A stretch of 6,246 nt of DNA from Afipia sp. (GTDB lineage: Bacteria > Pseudomonadota > Alphaproteobacteria > Rhizobiales > Xanthobacteraceae), in NCBI GenBank assembly GCA_020056155.1, contig JAGVII010000557.1, forward strand, positions 1 to 6,246. The letters are read 5' to 3'. The notes beneath the pieces are model-generated. The model was given only the letters and a program-made list of their open reading frames with translations. It was not told the DNA's origin and searched no databases. The position numbers were made by a program, and so were the translations under genes. Position 1 is the first letter of the stretch. The number at the start of each line of letters is the position of its first letter. This document shows positions 1-6,246 of the stretch, piece by piece.

Positions 1-199
1 AGTCCCCCGTGACAATGTGGTCGAGTAACGCTTGCTCATAACGCCGACGCCATTCGTGGTGACGATCGCAACTTTGAGTAAAAGTTTCTCTCTTCACCAG
101 TACAGTCACGAAATCGCACCATTGCGTCGCAACGATGGCGTCACGTTTGAGAAACGCGATGACGATGAAACCAAATCATTCTTGCAATGGAGATCTGCC
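1..199. other. Non-coding leader upstream of the GH10 gene
   Basis: This stretch is noticeably more AT-rich than the genes that follow and holds no convincing reading frame. Short frames entering from the left edge stop by about position 41. The frame of the downstream gene stays open back to a TTG at 32, but the residues it would add (charged, no domain, placed before a signal peptide) do not look like protein. The region probably holds the promoter of the GH10 gene. I can find only a poor sigma70-like candidate (TTGAGA at 147-152, then CCAAAT at 171-176) and no strong inverted repeat or operator. Confidence 0.5.
189..192 (+). promoter_or_regulatory. Ribosome binding site deciding the GH10 start
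   Basis: GGAG lies 7 nt before the ATG at 200. This spacing, plus the signal peptide that begins right after that ATG, selects 200 over the in-frame TTG at 32. Confidence 0.65.
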
Positions 200-1300
200 A
201 TGCATGTGAAGATTTCGCGGCGACAGGCGATGTCGTTACTCGCTGGCGCGGGAGTTGCATCGCGCATCATCACGCCATCTTTTGCGGCTGGTGAAAGCCT
301 TGGCGCGATTGCGGCAGAAAATGGATTCGTGTTCGGAGCCGCGGCAGGCCCTGTGATCGACAAGGATGCTGCGTATCGCGCGCTCTATACGACGCACGCG
401 CGAATCGTGACGACCGATGTCGCCATGAAAATGGGCACCATCGCGCCGCAGCCGGGACCGAAGCGATTCGACAGCGCGGATCGTTTGCTGAAATTCTGTG
501 CAGGCAACAGGATTCCAATGCGCGGTCACTGTCTCGTCTGGAACGAGTGGGTTCCCGCATGGATCAAGAACATGAGCACATCGGAGCGACAGACATTCTT
601 CGATGCTTACGTCGAGGAGGTCGCTGCTCGTTACGCCGGCAAACTGCACTCGTGGGATATCGTCAATGAGCCGTTCTGGCCGGGACACAAGGCGCCCGGT
701 GGATATCGGCTCGGTCCCTGGTACGACGCGTTCGGAACCGGTTATGTCCGGCGAGCGTTCGAGCGGGCAGCGATTGCGGACAAGAAAACGAAGTTCGTGC
801 TCAATGAGGCGCACACCGAGCGCGACGACGATGTCGGCCGGGCGATTCGCGTGGGCCTGCTGCGGCTGGTGGATGAGCTGAAGGACGCAGGGGTTCCGCT
901 TCATGCGGTCGGGCTGCAGGGGCATCTTCAGCCGCGCTACCCGCACGATGCGGCGCGCTTTGCGGATTTCGTGCATGAGCTCGCCGAGCGCAAGGTGGAC
1001 ATTTACATCACCGAGTTTGACGTGCGCGACGATACGTTTCCGGATGATATTCCGACGCGCGACGCGATGATCGCGGACACGGGTGAGAAATTTCTCAACA
1101 CGGTGTTGCGCATCCCGGCGGTGAAGATGGTGGTCGCGTGGGAGCTTTCGGACCACTACTCCTTCTATACGGACGCAGCGAAGAAGAAGAATCCGCTGGC
1201 CGAGCGGCTTCCCCGGCCATTGCCATTCGATGACGACAACCAGAGAAAGCCGCTCTGGTTTGCGATGGCGCGCGCATTCCGGAACGCGAAGAAAGCATAG
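200..1300 (+). CDS. Exported GH10 endo-1,4-beta-xylanase-like glycosidase
   Basis: This 366-residue protein belongs to glycoside hydrolase family 10, retaining enzymes that cut beta-1,4-linked xylan-type backbones. The start at 200 is chosen for its GGAG ribosome site and because it places a Tat-like signal at the N-terminus: SRRQAMSLL (twin Arg at residues 7-8), a hydrophobic stretch, and a likely cleavage near PSFA/AG (about residue 29). One TIM-barrel domain fills the rest; there is no carbohydrate-binding module. Visible hallmarks are RGHCLVW (109-115 region), the acid/base Glu in WDIVNEP (E157), VGLQGH (Q240, H242), the nucleophile Glu in ITEFD (E272) and WELSD (W314). Oddities: VWH of typical xylanases is VWN here, the usual ENxMK is DVAMK, and the aromatic 8 residues after W314 is Phe rather than Trp. 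The substrate may therefore not be plain xylan. The gene is convergent with a polysaccharide operon, so a role in processing or releasing that polymer is plausible but inferred. Family assignment is firm; substrate is not. Confidence 0.93.
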   Translation: MHVKISRRQAMSLLAGAGVASRIITPSFAAGESLGAIAAENGFVFGAAAGPVIDKDAAYRALYTTHARIVTTDVAMKMGTIAPQPGPKRFDSADRLLKFCAGNRIPMRGHCLVWNEWVPAWIKNMSTSERQTFFDAYVEEVAARYAGKLHSWDIVNEPFWPGHKAPGGYRLGPWYDAFGTGYVRRAFERAAIADKKTKFVLNEAHTERDDDVGRAIRVGLLRLVDELKDAGVPLHAVGLQGHLQPRYPHDAARFADFVHELAERKVDIYITEFDVRDDTFPDDIPTRDAMIADTGEKFLNTVLRIPAVKMVVAWELSDHYSFYTDAAKKKNPLAERLPRPLPFDDDNQRKPLWFAMARAFRNAKKA

Positions 1301-1312
1301 GGTCTGCGGCCC

Positions 1313-2752
1313 TCAGGTGCTGGATCGCTGTGGCCTCGCGCGAAGAATCCTGAACAGGGTCGGCGCGTAGAGCAGGGCAAGCACTGCGATATACGCGGTG
1401 GCGCCGGTGGCGATATGCGCGGTCATGGTGGCGATGTTTCTGGCCTCGGGCAAAAGCCGCAGCAGGCATCCCATTGCAATCGTCGCAAGTGCGATGCGGA
1501 TAAGATGACCGAGCGGTAGCCTCAGGCTGAACTGCGAGAAGCCGATAGTAAAGCTCGCAATCGCGGCTGTGGTCGCCGCGATGACTGTCGCAACGGCGCC
1601 GCCGACGATTCCCCAGTACCAGATAAAGACGAAACTCAGCGCCACCGTCACCAGTGCATCGATGCTCGCAACCGCGATCATCAGGCGGGTGCGGCTATGC
1701 AGGAGAAAGACCTGATCGCCGAAATGGGCACGCAGGCTTCGAATCGCGCCGGCCAGAACAGCCAGCGGCAGAACTGCAAGCGTGACCTGCTGAAACGGAG
1801 CCGCGATCAGCAGGTGAACGATTTCAGCGCGCAGCATAAAGATTCCCAGGATGCTCGGCGCGAGTACAGCGATAAGCAGCGCGCTGTTGTCGGACAGCTG
1901 TTGCATCGCCGCCTTGCTGCCGCTGTCCTCCATGCGCTTCACCGCGATCGGGAAGGCGGCCGCCGTCACCAGCATCGCGGCCACGGCGGCTGCGCGCTGG
2001 CCGAGGCCGTAACCGACGGCGAACAGGCCCGCCGCGGCGACGCCCAGCATGTCGTTGACGACAAAGCGCGATGCGTTGAGGCCGATCCAGCTCAGTCCGC
2101 CCCCGACGATCAGGGGAATACCGTAGTGCAGGGCATGATTGACGATCTTGCGGTCGATCGGCCAGAGGCTGCGGCCAAAACCGATCCTTGGAAGCACGAT
2201 CAGCGCCGCGGCAAGCTGCGCGATGGCATAGCCGGCGAGCGGCCATTCCGGACCCTGACCGAGCAGTTCGATCATGAGCAGGCCGATCATAAATCCGGCG
2301 GCCGGTCCGACGATCTGCTGGATCGAGTAGACGCCGATCTGTTGCTGCACGCGGGCGCGTTCGCCGATGTAGAGATTGAGCGAGCGGGTGATGACATACG
2401 CGACCGCGGCGATCAGCAGGCCGGCGCTGGCATCGGGTGAGATCACCAGGAACAGGATGCCGATGATGGCGACGCTCTGAATGATGACAGAGGTCAGCAG
2501 AATGACATTTTCCGTTCTGTAGAAACGCTGTGCTTCCTCGCCGCTCTGGAAGCGTCCGAAAAAGCGCAAGGCGTACTGGGACCACCAGGCGAGAAAGCCG
2601 ATCTGCAGAAGCTCGTGGGTGGCGGTCACCAGCGTGATGACGCCGAGGGTGTGTTCGTTGACGACATGGGTCCAGACAACCATCGCGATCAGCTGGAACA
2701 ACGGGCCGATGATCTGCGCCGGCATATAGAGCAGCGTGTGTTTCAAAAGCAT
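1313..2752 (-). CDS. Wzx-like polysaccharide / lipid-linked oligosaccharide flippase
   Basis: This 479-residue integral membrane protein resembles the MOP/MVF exporter superfamily (polysaccharide biosynthesis protein, Wzx type), whose members move undecaprenyl-diphosphate-linked repeat units from the cytoplasmic to the periplasmic face of the inner membrane. By eye there are about 14 hydrophobic segments, e.g. near residues 12-31, 82-104, 111-130, 147-163, 171-189, 235-270, 291-308, 320-338, 356-405, 417-434 and 446-464, with basic loops between them. The stretch DMLGVAAAGLFAVGYGLGQR (234-253) is typical of the family. The length is normal. The ATG at 2752 has GGGAG 7 nt upstream and follows the stop of the preceding acyltransferase by 2 nt, so translational coupling is likely. 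A longer reading back to a GTG at 2917 would run inside the upstream gene and is not protein-like. It is the last visible gene of the minus-strand operon. The family is confident; the transported glycan cannot be told. Confidence 0.9.
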   Translation of the reverse strand: MLLKHTLLYMPAQIIGPLFQLIAMVVWTHVVNEHTLGVITLVTATHELLQIGFLAWWSQYALRFFGRFQSGEEAQRFYRTENVILLTSVIIQSVAIIGILFLVISPDASAGLLIAAVAYVITRSLNLYIGERARVQQQIGVYSIQQIVGPAAGFMIGLLMIELLGQGPEWPLAGYAIAQLAAALIVLPRIGFGRSLWPIDRKIVNHALHYGIPLIVGGGLSWIGLNASRFVVNDMLGVAAAGLFAVGYGLGQRAAAVAAMLVTAAAFPIAVKRMEDSGSKAAMQQLSDNSALLIAVLAPSILGIFMLRAEIVHLLIAAPFQQVTLAVLPLAVLAGAIRSLRAHFGDQVFLLHSRTRLMIAVASIDALVTVALSFVFIWYWGIVGGAVATVIAATTAAIASFTIGFSQFSLRLPLGHLIRIALATIAMGCLLRLLPEARNIATMTAHIATGATAYIAVLALLYAPTLFRILRARPQRSST

Positions 2753-2754
2753 GA

Positions 2755-3798
2755 TCAGGCTCCCAGCCAGCGCAACGTGCGGGGCGGCATGACCCGACGG
2801 ATCGTCAGCAAGGCCGCCACGCTGACGAGCGCCGTTGCGATGTATGTCGCCACAAAGCCCGAAAGCCCGTGCAGGGAGGCGTGGTCCCGTAGCGTCATCA
2901 CGACGAAAATGTGCCACAGATAGATAAAGTAGCTCCCTGACCCGATGGCCGCGAGAAGCGGAAGACGCGGCCGAAAGGCCAGCAGCAGAATGCTGAACAG
3001 GGCAGCGTACCCGAAGAAGGCAATGGAATCGTAGTCGGCGGCGTCGCCGAGATTCGCGATCCGCACCGCCGCGTAGATCCCATAGGCAATCAGGGTTGCG
3101 CCGAGAATCGTCGTGCGCGCGTTGCGCAACGCAGTCGCGCCGCCCGCCTTTCCGAACAGGACGCCCAGAGCCGCGAAGGAAAACCAGAATGGAATGTCAC
3201 GCAGGCGCGCTTCCTGAACGAGAGATTCGGAGAATCCGGCGCGCAGCAACAGCGGATCGAGATAACTTCCGGCAATCAGCCCGAATACGATCGAGAGACA
3301 GAGAAGAGCGACAAGCCGCTGCGAAGCAGCTTGCGCGTCGATGCCGGCCCACCGGAAGATCAGCCACAGGCCGGCCGTGCACCCGACATAGACGAAGACA
3401 TAGTAGTAGACGAACACGTAGGCGAGCAGGAATCGCGCCACCGTTGTCGTGACGCGATGATCCATCGCCGGATTGTGCCATGCCATGTAGACGTAGGCGG
3501 CGATGAAGGCGATGGCATAGGGAACAAGCGCCGCCATCACCCGCTTTCCGAGGGGAACGCGATTCGCGTGCGCGGTCAGATATCCGGATGCGAACAGGAA
3601 GATCGGAACGCATGGCCGCAGCGCCGCATCGATGATTGTCGGCCATGACGCGTCGTGCGGCTGCGGCAGCGAATGGATGCCGATCACCATGAGGATCGCG
3701 ATGCCCCGCATGGTGTCGATCGCGGAATCACGGCTGGCTGGCTTGGCCCGTGGCGAGATCCAGCCGTCCGGAATGCGCGCCGCCGCTGTCATTGTCAT
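2755..3798 (-). CDS. Membrane acyltransferase, AT3 family (NolL/WecH-like form)
   Basis: This 347-residue polytopic inner-membrane protein belongs to the acyltransferase-3 family, which transfers acetyl or other acyl groups to sugars of surface polysaccharides. Visible signs are the N-terminal motif DTMRGIAILMVIGIH (28-42, with R31 and H42 in the positions expected for the family's conserved Arg and catalytic His), PIFLFASGYL (65-74), about ten hydrophobic segments, and the C-terminal SGSYFIYLWHIFV (287-299). In place of the RRxxRIYP motif of classic OafA-type members it has GKRVMAALVPY (84-94), a pattern I associate with the fucose O-acetylase (NolL) and WecH-like branch; that branch placement is inference. 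A soluble, charged tail of about 25 residues precedes the first helix. The ATG at 3798 overlaps the upstream stop (ATGA) and has AGGGG 6 nt before it; a second ATG at 3792 is possible but worse spaced. It lies between another AT3 gene and the flippase, suggesting decoration of the repeat unit around export. The acceptor sugar is unknown. Confidence 0.88.
   Translation of the reverse strand: MTMTAAARIPDGWISPRAKPASRDSAIDTMRGIAILMVIGIHSLPQPHDASWPTIIDAALRPCVPIFLFASGYLTAHANRVPLGKRVMAALVPYAIAFIAAYVYMAWHNPAMDHRVTTTVARFLLAYVFVYYYVFVYVGCTAGLWLIFRWAGIDAQAASQRLVALLCLSIVFGLIAGSYLDPLLLRAGFSESLVQEARLRDIPFWFSFAALGVLFGKAGGATALRNARTTILGATLIAYGIYAAVRIANLGDAADYDSIAFFGYAALFSILLLAFRPRLPLLAAIGSGSYFIYLWHIFVVMTLRDHASLHGLSGFVATYIATALVSVAALLTIRRVMPPRTLRWLGA
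2760..2764 (-). promoter_or_regulatory. Ribosome binding site for the flippase, inside the acyltransferase end
   Basis: GGGAG on the minus strand lies 7 nt before the flippase ATG at 2752 and overlaps the last codons of the upstream acyltransferase. It fixes the flippase start and supports coupled translation. Confidence 0.6.
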
Positions 3799-4910
3799 CG
3801 GGCGCCCCTTTGCGAAGATCCGGCAGGGACGGCTGCCACGGCGGGCGTGAACTGCCGGTCGAACGCGCTGTTGAGCGCGCGGCGCAGCGGGGTTTCAAAG
3901 AAGCGGTAAGACAGAATGCTCGATGCTGCGAGCATCGCAACCGCGACGGGCAGCAGCGCAAGCTTTCCTTCCGGCGTGACGGCCAGATAGCGCGCACCGA
4001 CGGTCAGAACGACGGTGGCAACGGGAATATGCAGCATGTAGCAGGAATAGGTATACGCGGAGGCGCGGTCGAACCGCAGGCGCGACAGGATCGTCGGGGT
4101 CTGCGACAGGTCGTGCTGGATCGCGAGCACCGCGATAGCATACACGGCGAGAAGCGCCGCCATCTCGGGCAGCAGCCAGCCCAGAAGAATGAAGAGCGCC
4201 AGTCCCGTCGTCAGGGTTCCGGGCACGCTGGGCCAGCGCGCGATCTGATGCCGGAACACATAGCAGGCAACGCCGAGATTGAATCCGGGCAAGGCTCTGA
4301 AGGCGCCGCCCTGGTTGATCCACTCCGCCCAGGATACGCTGCCGGTTGCGGCGACGTAGATGCTGTTGGCGAGGGCGGGAAGCACCACGAGCGGAATCAC
4401 CAGCGCCTTGCGCCGCGCGGCGAGCAGTCCCGTGATCGGAAAGAGGACGTAGCAGAACATTTCAGCCGACAGCGACCAGCTCGGGAAGTTGAAGGTCAGC
4501 CGCTGCCCGTCGAAGGCATGAAGCAGAAGAAGCTGCGCGGGAATGTCGGACAGCGGGTAGCGCGCAGGGTTATCGGTCCTGGCAAGTCCGAAATATGCGG
4601 CACCGGCAATGGCCAGATAGAATGCCAGCGTCGCCAGATGAAGCGGATAAATGCGGGCCAGCCGGCGCCACAGGAATCGCCCTGCGGATGAGAGGTCGTT
4701 CACCTTGCCGAGATACTGGCTTGCGATCACAAACCCTGACACCACGAAGAACAGATCGACAAACAGATTGAAGTGATGGGTGTGACCGACCATGAAGCGG
4801 CCGGCGGGGTGATCCTTCACGTAGTCGGCATAATGCAGAACGACGACGGCGCAGGCGGCGATGATCCGCAATCCGTCCAGATGCCGCATGCTGTCGTTTG
4901 GAGTCTGCAA
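3795..4910 (-). CDS. Membrane acyltransferase, AT3 family (OafA/ExoZ-like form)
   Basis: This 371-residue polytopic membrane protein is a textbook acyltransferase-3 member, expected to O-acylate a sugar of the polysaccharide made by this locus. It shows LDGLRIIAACAVVVLHY (11-27; R15 and H26 match the conserved Arg and catalytic His), FVDLFFVVSGFVI (50-62), WRRLARIYPLHL (81-92), FPSWSLSAEMFCY (142-154), YMLHIPV (291-297) and FFETPLRR (337-344). About ten hydrophobic segments fill the protein, and length is usual for a stand-alone AT3 without an SGNH domain. The start is taken as TTG at 4910, because GAGGG stands 6 nt before it and an in-frame stop lies just upstream. An ATG at 4889 (losing 7 residues) is the alternative but has no ribosome site; the AT3 motif begins after both. 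It follows the glycosyltransferase by 39 nt and overlaps the second AT3 gene by 4 nt. Its sequence differs clearly from that neighbour, so the two are not a recent duplication and may modify different positions. Confidence 0.93.
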   Translation of the reverse strand: MQTPNDSMRHLDGLRIIAACAVVVLHYADYVKDHPAGRFMVGHTHHFNLFVDLFFVVSGFVIASQYLGKVNDLSSAGRFLWRRLARIYPLHLATLAFYLAIAGAAYFGLARTDNPARYPLSDIPAQLLLLHAFDGQRLTFNFPSWSLSAEMFCYVLFPITGLLAARRKALVIPLVVLPALANSIYVAATGSVSWAEWINQGGAFRALPGFNLGVACYVFRHQIARWPSVPGTLTTGLALFILLGWLLPEMAALLAVYAIAVLAIQHDLSQTPTILSRLRFDRASAYTYSCYMLHIPVATVVLTVGARYLAVTPEGKLALLPVAVAMLAASSILSYRFFETPLRRALNSAFDRQFTPAVAAVPAGSSQRGAR

Positions 4911-4916
4911 TGATCG

Positions 4917-4921
4917 CCCTC
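4917..4921 (-). promoter_or_regulatory. Ribosome binding site supporting a TTG start
   Basis: GAGGG on the minus strand sits 6 nt before the TTG at 4910, while the ATG at 4889 has no purine-rich site at usable distance. This favours the rare TTG as the start of the acyltransferase. Confidence 0.55.
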
Positions 4922-4949
4922 AGATTACGTACGCCAGACACATTTCTCG

Positions 4950-6047
4950 TCAGGAGGTGATGCCACGGCCTTTGGGATCGTGTGATGCAGGCGTCCGGGC
5001 CGCGCGCATCCACGGCCGGGACAGCGTCGCAATCAGGTCGATCACCGCGCCCCGATCGGCAGACGCCAGCGCATTCCAGCGCGTCAGGTTTTCTGCGCCG
5101 CATGCTGCGAACGATGTCCGCCAGTCGGGCTGGGATAGTGCCCCGGTGATTGTACCGGCGGCGGCGGCGGGATCGCCGGGATCGATGAAGATGCCGGATC
5201 GGCCGAGCACTTCGTGGAAAACAGCGGCATCGGGCGCTATGATAGGAAGACCTGCATACTGAGCCTCCAGCAACGGCAGGCCGAGGCCTTCCTCGTGGGA
5301 CGTGCAGATGAAAGCGTCAGCGCTTTGGAGAATCTGGCGGACGCGATCAGCCGGCTGGTATCCGTGCAGGATCACGCCGGGGCTTTGTTCCAGGATATCC
5401 CAATCGTCCCCCCAGCCGCGCCGCCCGACGATCTCGAGCGTGGCATCGCCAAAGCGCTGCTCGCGCAGTGCTGCGAGAATTCGAGCCGCGGCCACGAAGT
5501 TCTTGCGCGGCTCCACAGTGCCGAGCGCGACAAGACGAAACGCTGACGATCCGCTGGCTCTTTCGCTGCGGTCATCCGGACGCAAATCGAACACGTTGCG
5601 GACCGGCGGGCGATAGAGCGTGATTTCGGCATCGGGCCGGCAATGGGCGGCGAGCTTGCGTTTGGTGTCGGCGGAATTGACGAGGAAGCGAGGATAGCTC
5701 CGCACCGCGAGGCTAAAGGAGGGCGCCATGTAAAGCCGTGCGCGCGTGTTGAGATCGGCGCGGCGGGACAGCAGGAAAATGTCGTGAATGTAGGGGATGA
5801 CGCGGGCCGCGAATGGCCGCAGCAGCGGGCTGGGCGGAAAGCCGGGGCACAGCAGGATCGATGACGGGTCGGTCAGGCGGAGCGGTAGTCCGAATGTTTG
5901 CGTGGCGATCATCCGTCCGGTGCCGCGCGCCGTAACGGGAGTAATCTCAAGCGGCGCAAGTGCGTCCGGCGAGAACAGCTCAAGCGTGATGCGCTCCAGG
6001 CCGGTGACGTGACGTCCAAGATGGGTGTGATCGACATAAACGGTCAT
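4950..6047 (-). CDS. GT4-type glycosyltransferase (GT-B fold)
   Basis: This 365-residue cytoplasmic or membrane-associated enzyme resembles retaining GT4 (Glycos_transf_1) glycosyltransferases, which add a sugar from a nucleotide donor to a growing glycan. The N-terminal half carries a TGLERI segment (15-20), like the GxxTGxxR loop of GT4 enzymes, and IPYIHDIFLL (84-93). The C-terminal half begins near residue 170 with VALGTVEPRKN (173-183), where the Arg-Lys pair (R181, K182) is expected to contact the donor phosphates. It continues with SADAFICTSHEEGLGLPLLE (242-261), containing the EX7E motif (E253 and E261), and AGLPIIAP (265-272). Length is normal. The ATG at 6047 has only a weak GGA 5 nt upstream. 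It begins 19 nt after a membrane-protein gene and ends 39 nt before the acyltransferase, so it is probably in the operon and builds the repeat unit. The donor and acceptor sugars cannot be inferred. The last 20 or so residues are polar and look like a free tail. Confidence 0.93.
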   Translation of the reverse strand: MTVYVDHTHLGRHVTGLERITLELFSPDALAPLEITPVTARGTGRMIATQTFGLPLRLTDPSSILLCPGFPPSPLLRPFAARVIPYIHDIFLLSRRADLNTRARLYMAPSFSLAVRSYPRFLVNSADTKRKLAAHCRPDAEITLYRPPVRNVFDLRPDDRSERASGSSAFRLVALGTVEPRKNFVAAARILAALREQRFGDATLEIVGRRGWGDDWDILEQSPGVILHGYQPADRVRQILQSADAFICTSHEEGLGLPLLEAQYAGLPIIAPDAAVFHEVLGRSGIFIDPGDPAAAAGTITGALSQPDWRTSFAACGAENLTRWNALASADRGAVIDLIATLSRPWMRAARTPASHDPKGRGITS

Positions 6048-6066
6048 GTGAGTCCGATCTCAAGGT

Positions 6067-6246
6067 TCATCGCTGAATCCGGATTGGCCGGCCGGGGACG
6101 GTTCGCAACGCCGGTGTGGCCCCGGCTGGATCTCGCGGCAGCAGCAGCGTGATAAGGATGATGAACTGGGCAAGCTGGATGTTCTTGGACGAGAAGCTGA
6201 CGGAGCTTGCCGCGATCACCAGGATCAGCAGCACGATCGCCCACAC
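6067..6246 (-). CDS. C-terminal end of an integral membrane protein (partial; polymerase possible)
   Basis: The frame enters from the right edge and ends at TGA 6067-6069, giving the last 59 residues of a gene whose start is outside the window. It opens with a hydrophobic helix (WAIVLLILVIAAS, residues 2-14), a short polar link SFSSKNIQ, a second hydrophobic stretch (LAQFIILITLLL, 25-36), and then a basic, proline-rich tail ending RPIRIQR. Third codon positions are nearly all G or C, as in the neighbouring genes, which supports this frame over the overlapping one. It lies 19 nt ahead of the glycosyltransferase on the same strand and should be in the same operon. A membrane protein here could be the Wzy-type polymerase or an O-antigen-ligase relative, since the locus has a flippase and would need one. 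That is inference from context; no family motif is visible in this fragment. Confidence 0.75.
   Translation of the reverse strand: MWAIVLLILVIAASSVSFSSKNIQLAQFIILITLLLPRDPAGATPALRTVPGRPIRIQR

Noticed and set aside
147..176. Sigma70-like promoter TTGAGA - 18 nt - CCAAAT before the GH10 gene
   Set aside because: The -10 matches the consensus at only 3 of 6 positions; such matches are frequent by chance in an AT-richer leader.
32..199. N-terminal extension of the GH10 gene back to a TTG at 32
   Set aside because: The added 56 residues are charged and lack any domain, they would bury the signal peptide, and the TTG has no ribosome site, while the ATG at 200 has GGAG at 7 nt.
236..1156. 306-residue minus-strand frame opposite the GH10 gene
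   Set aside because: It is an Arg/His-rich shadow of a high-GC gene with no domain character; the opposite strand has the full GH10 motif set.
1299..1313. Possible terminator hairpin AGGG...CCCT between the convergent genes
   Set aside because: The stem is only 4 bp with a 7-nt loop and no T-run on either side.
1697..2440. 247-residue plus-strand frame opposite the flippase
   Set aside because: It is a polar Asp/Arg/Gln-rich product, as expected from the complement of hydrophobic helix codons; no start signal or family resemblance.
2753..2917. N-terminal extension of the flippase to a GTG at 2917
   Set aside because: It would overlap the upstream acyltransferase by over 150 bases with polar, arginine-rich sequence unlike a flippase; the ATG at 2752 has a good ribosome site.
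3750..4691. 313-residue plus-strand frame opposite the acyltransferase pair
   Set aside because: It is rich in Arg, Gln and Gly with no hydrophobic core and spans the junction of two real genes; it is a shadow of the AT3 coding frame.
4952..4962. Perfect plus-strand AGGAGGTGA running into an ATG
   Set aside because: The ATG overlaps the site, leaving no usable spacing, and the frame after it is a shadow of the glycosyltransferase, so it is not a real plus-strand gene start.
6044..6244. Minus-strand 66-residue frame ending in an ATGA overlap with the glycosyltransferase start
   Set aside because: The tidy ATGA overlap is tempting, but the product is a low-complexity His/Ala/Arg-rich sequence, and the other frame gives a clear membrane protein end with proper codon bias.

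Overview
This window looks like part of a cell-surface or extracellular polysaccharide (EPS, O-antigen or capsule type) locus from a high-GC alphaproteobacterium. The style of the proteins suggests a relative of Bradyrhizobium, Rhodopseudomonas or Afipia. That placement is inferred from the strong G/C bias at third codon positions and from the protein families; no rRNA or marker gene is present to confirm it.

Layout. Positions 1-199 are a non-coding leader, visibly more AT-rich than the rest. A plus-strand gene at 200-1300 encodes an exported GH10-family endo-glycosidase with a twin-arginine-like signal peptide. The rest of the window is one minus-strand block. Read in its own direction (right to left) it contains: the C-terminal end of an integral membrane protein cut by the window edge (6067-6246), a GT4-type glycosyltransferase (4950-6047), two consecutive membrane acyltransferases of the acyltransferase-3 (AT3) family (3795-4910 and 2755-3798), and a Wzx-like polysaccharide flippase (1313-2752). 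The spacings are 19 nt, 39 nt, a 4-nt ATGA overlap and 2 nt, so the five are probably one operon whose promoter lies beyond the right edge.

How the genes could work together (inference). The glycosyltransferase adds a sugar to a lipid-linked repeat unit on the cytoplasmic face. The two AT3 proteins attach acyl groups such as acetyl to it, much as paired AT3 enzymes decorate xanthan. The flippase exports the lipid-linked unit. The truncated membrane protein could be the Wzy-type polymerase, but too little is visible to say. The GH10 enzyme faces the operon tail to tail, with only 12 bp between the stop codons. It would reach the periplasm or outside, and may trim or depolymerise the locus's own polymer rather than plant xylan. 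In support, it keeps both catalytic glutamates but has substitutions at several positions that in ordinary xylanases hold xylose in the -1 and -2 subsites.

I saw no tRNA, rRNA, CRISPR array, insertion sequence, convincing intrinsic terminator or clear novel system. The most interesting point is the divergent GH10 enzyme paired with the polysaccharide operon.
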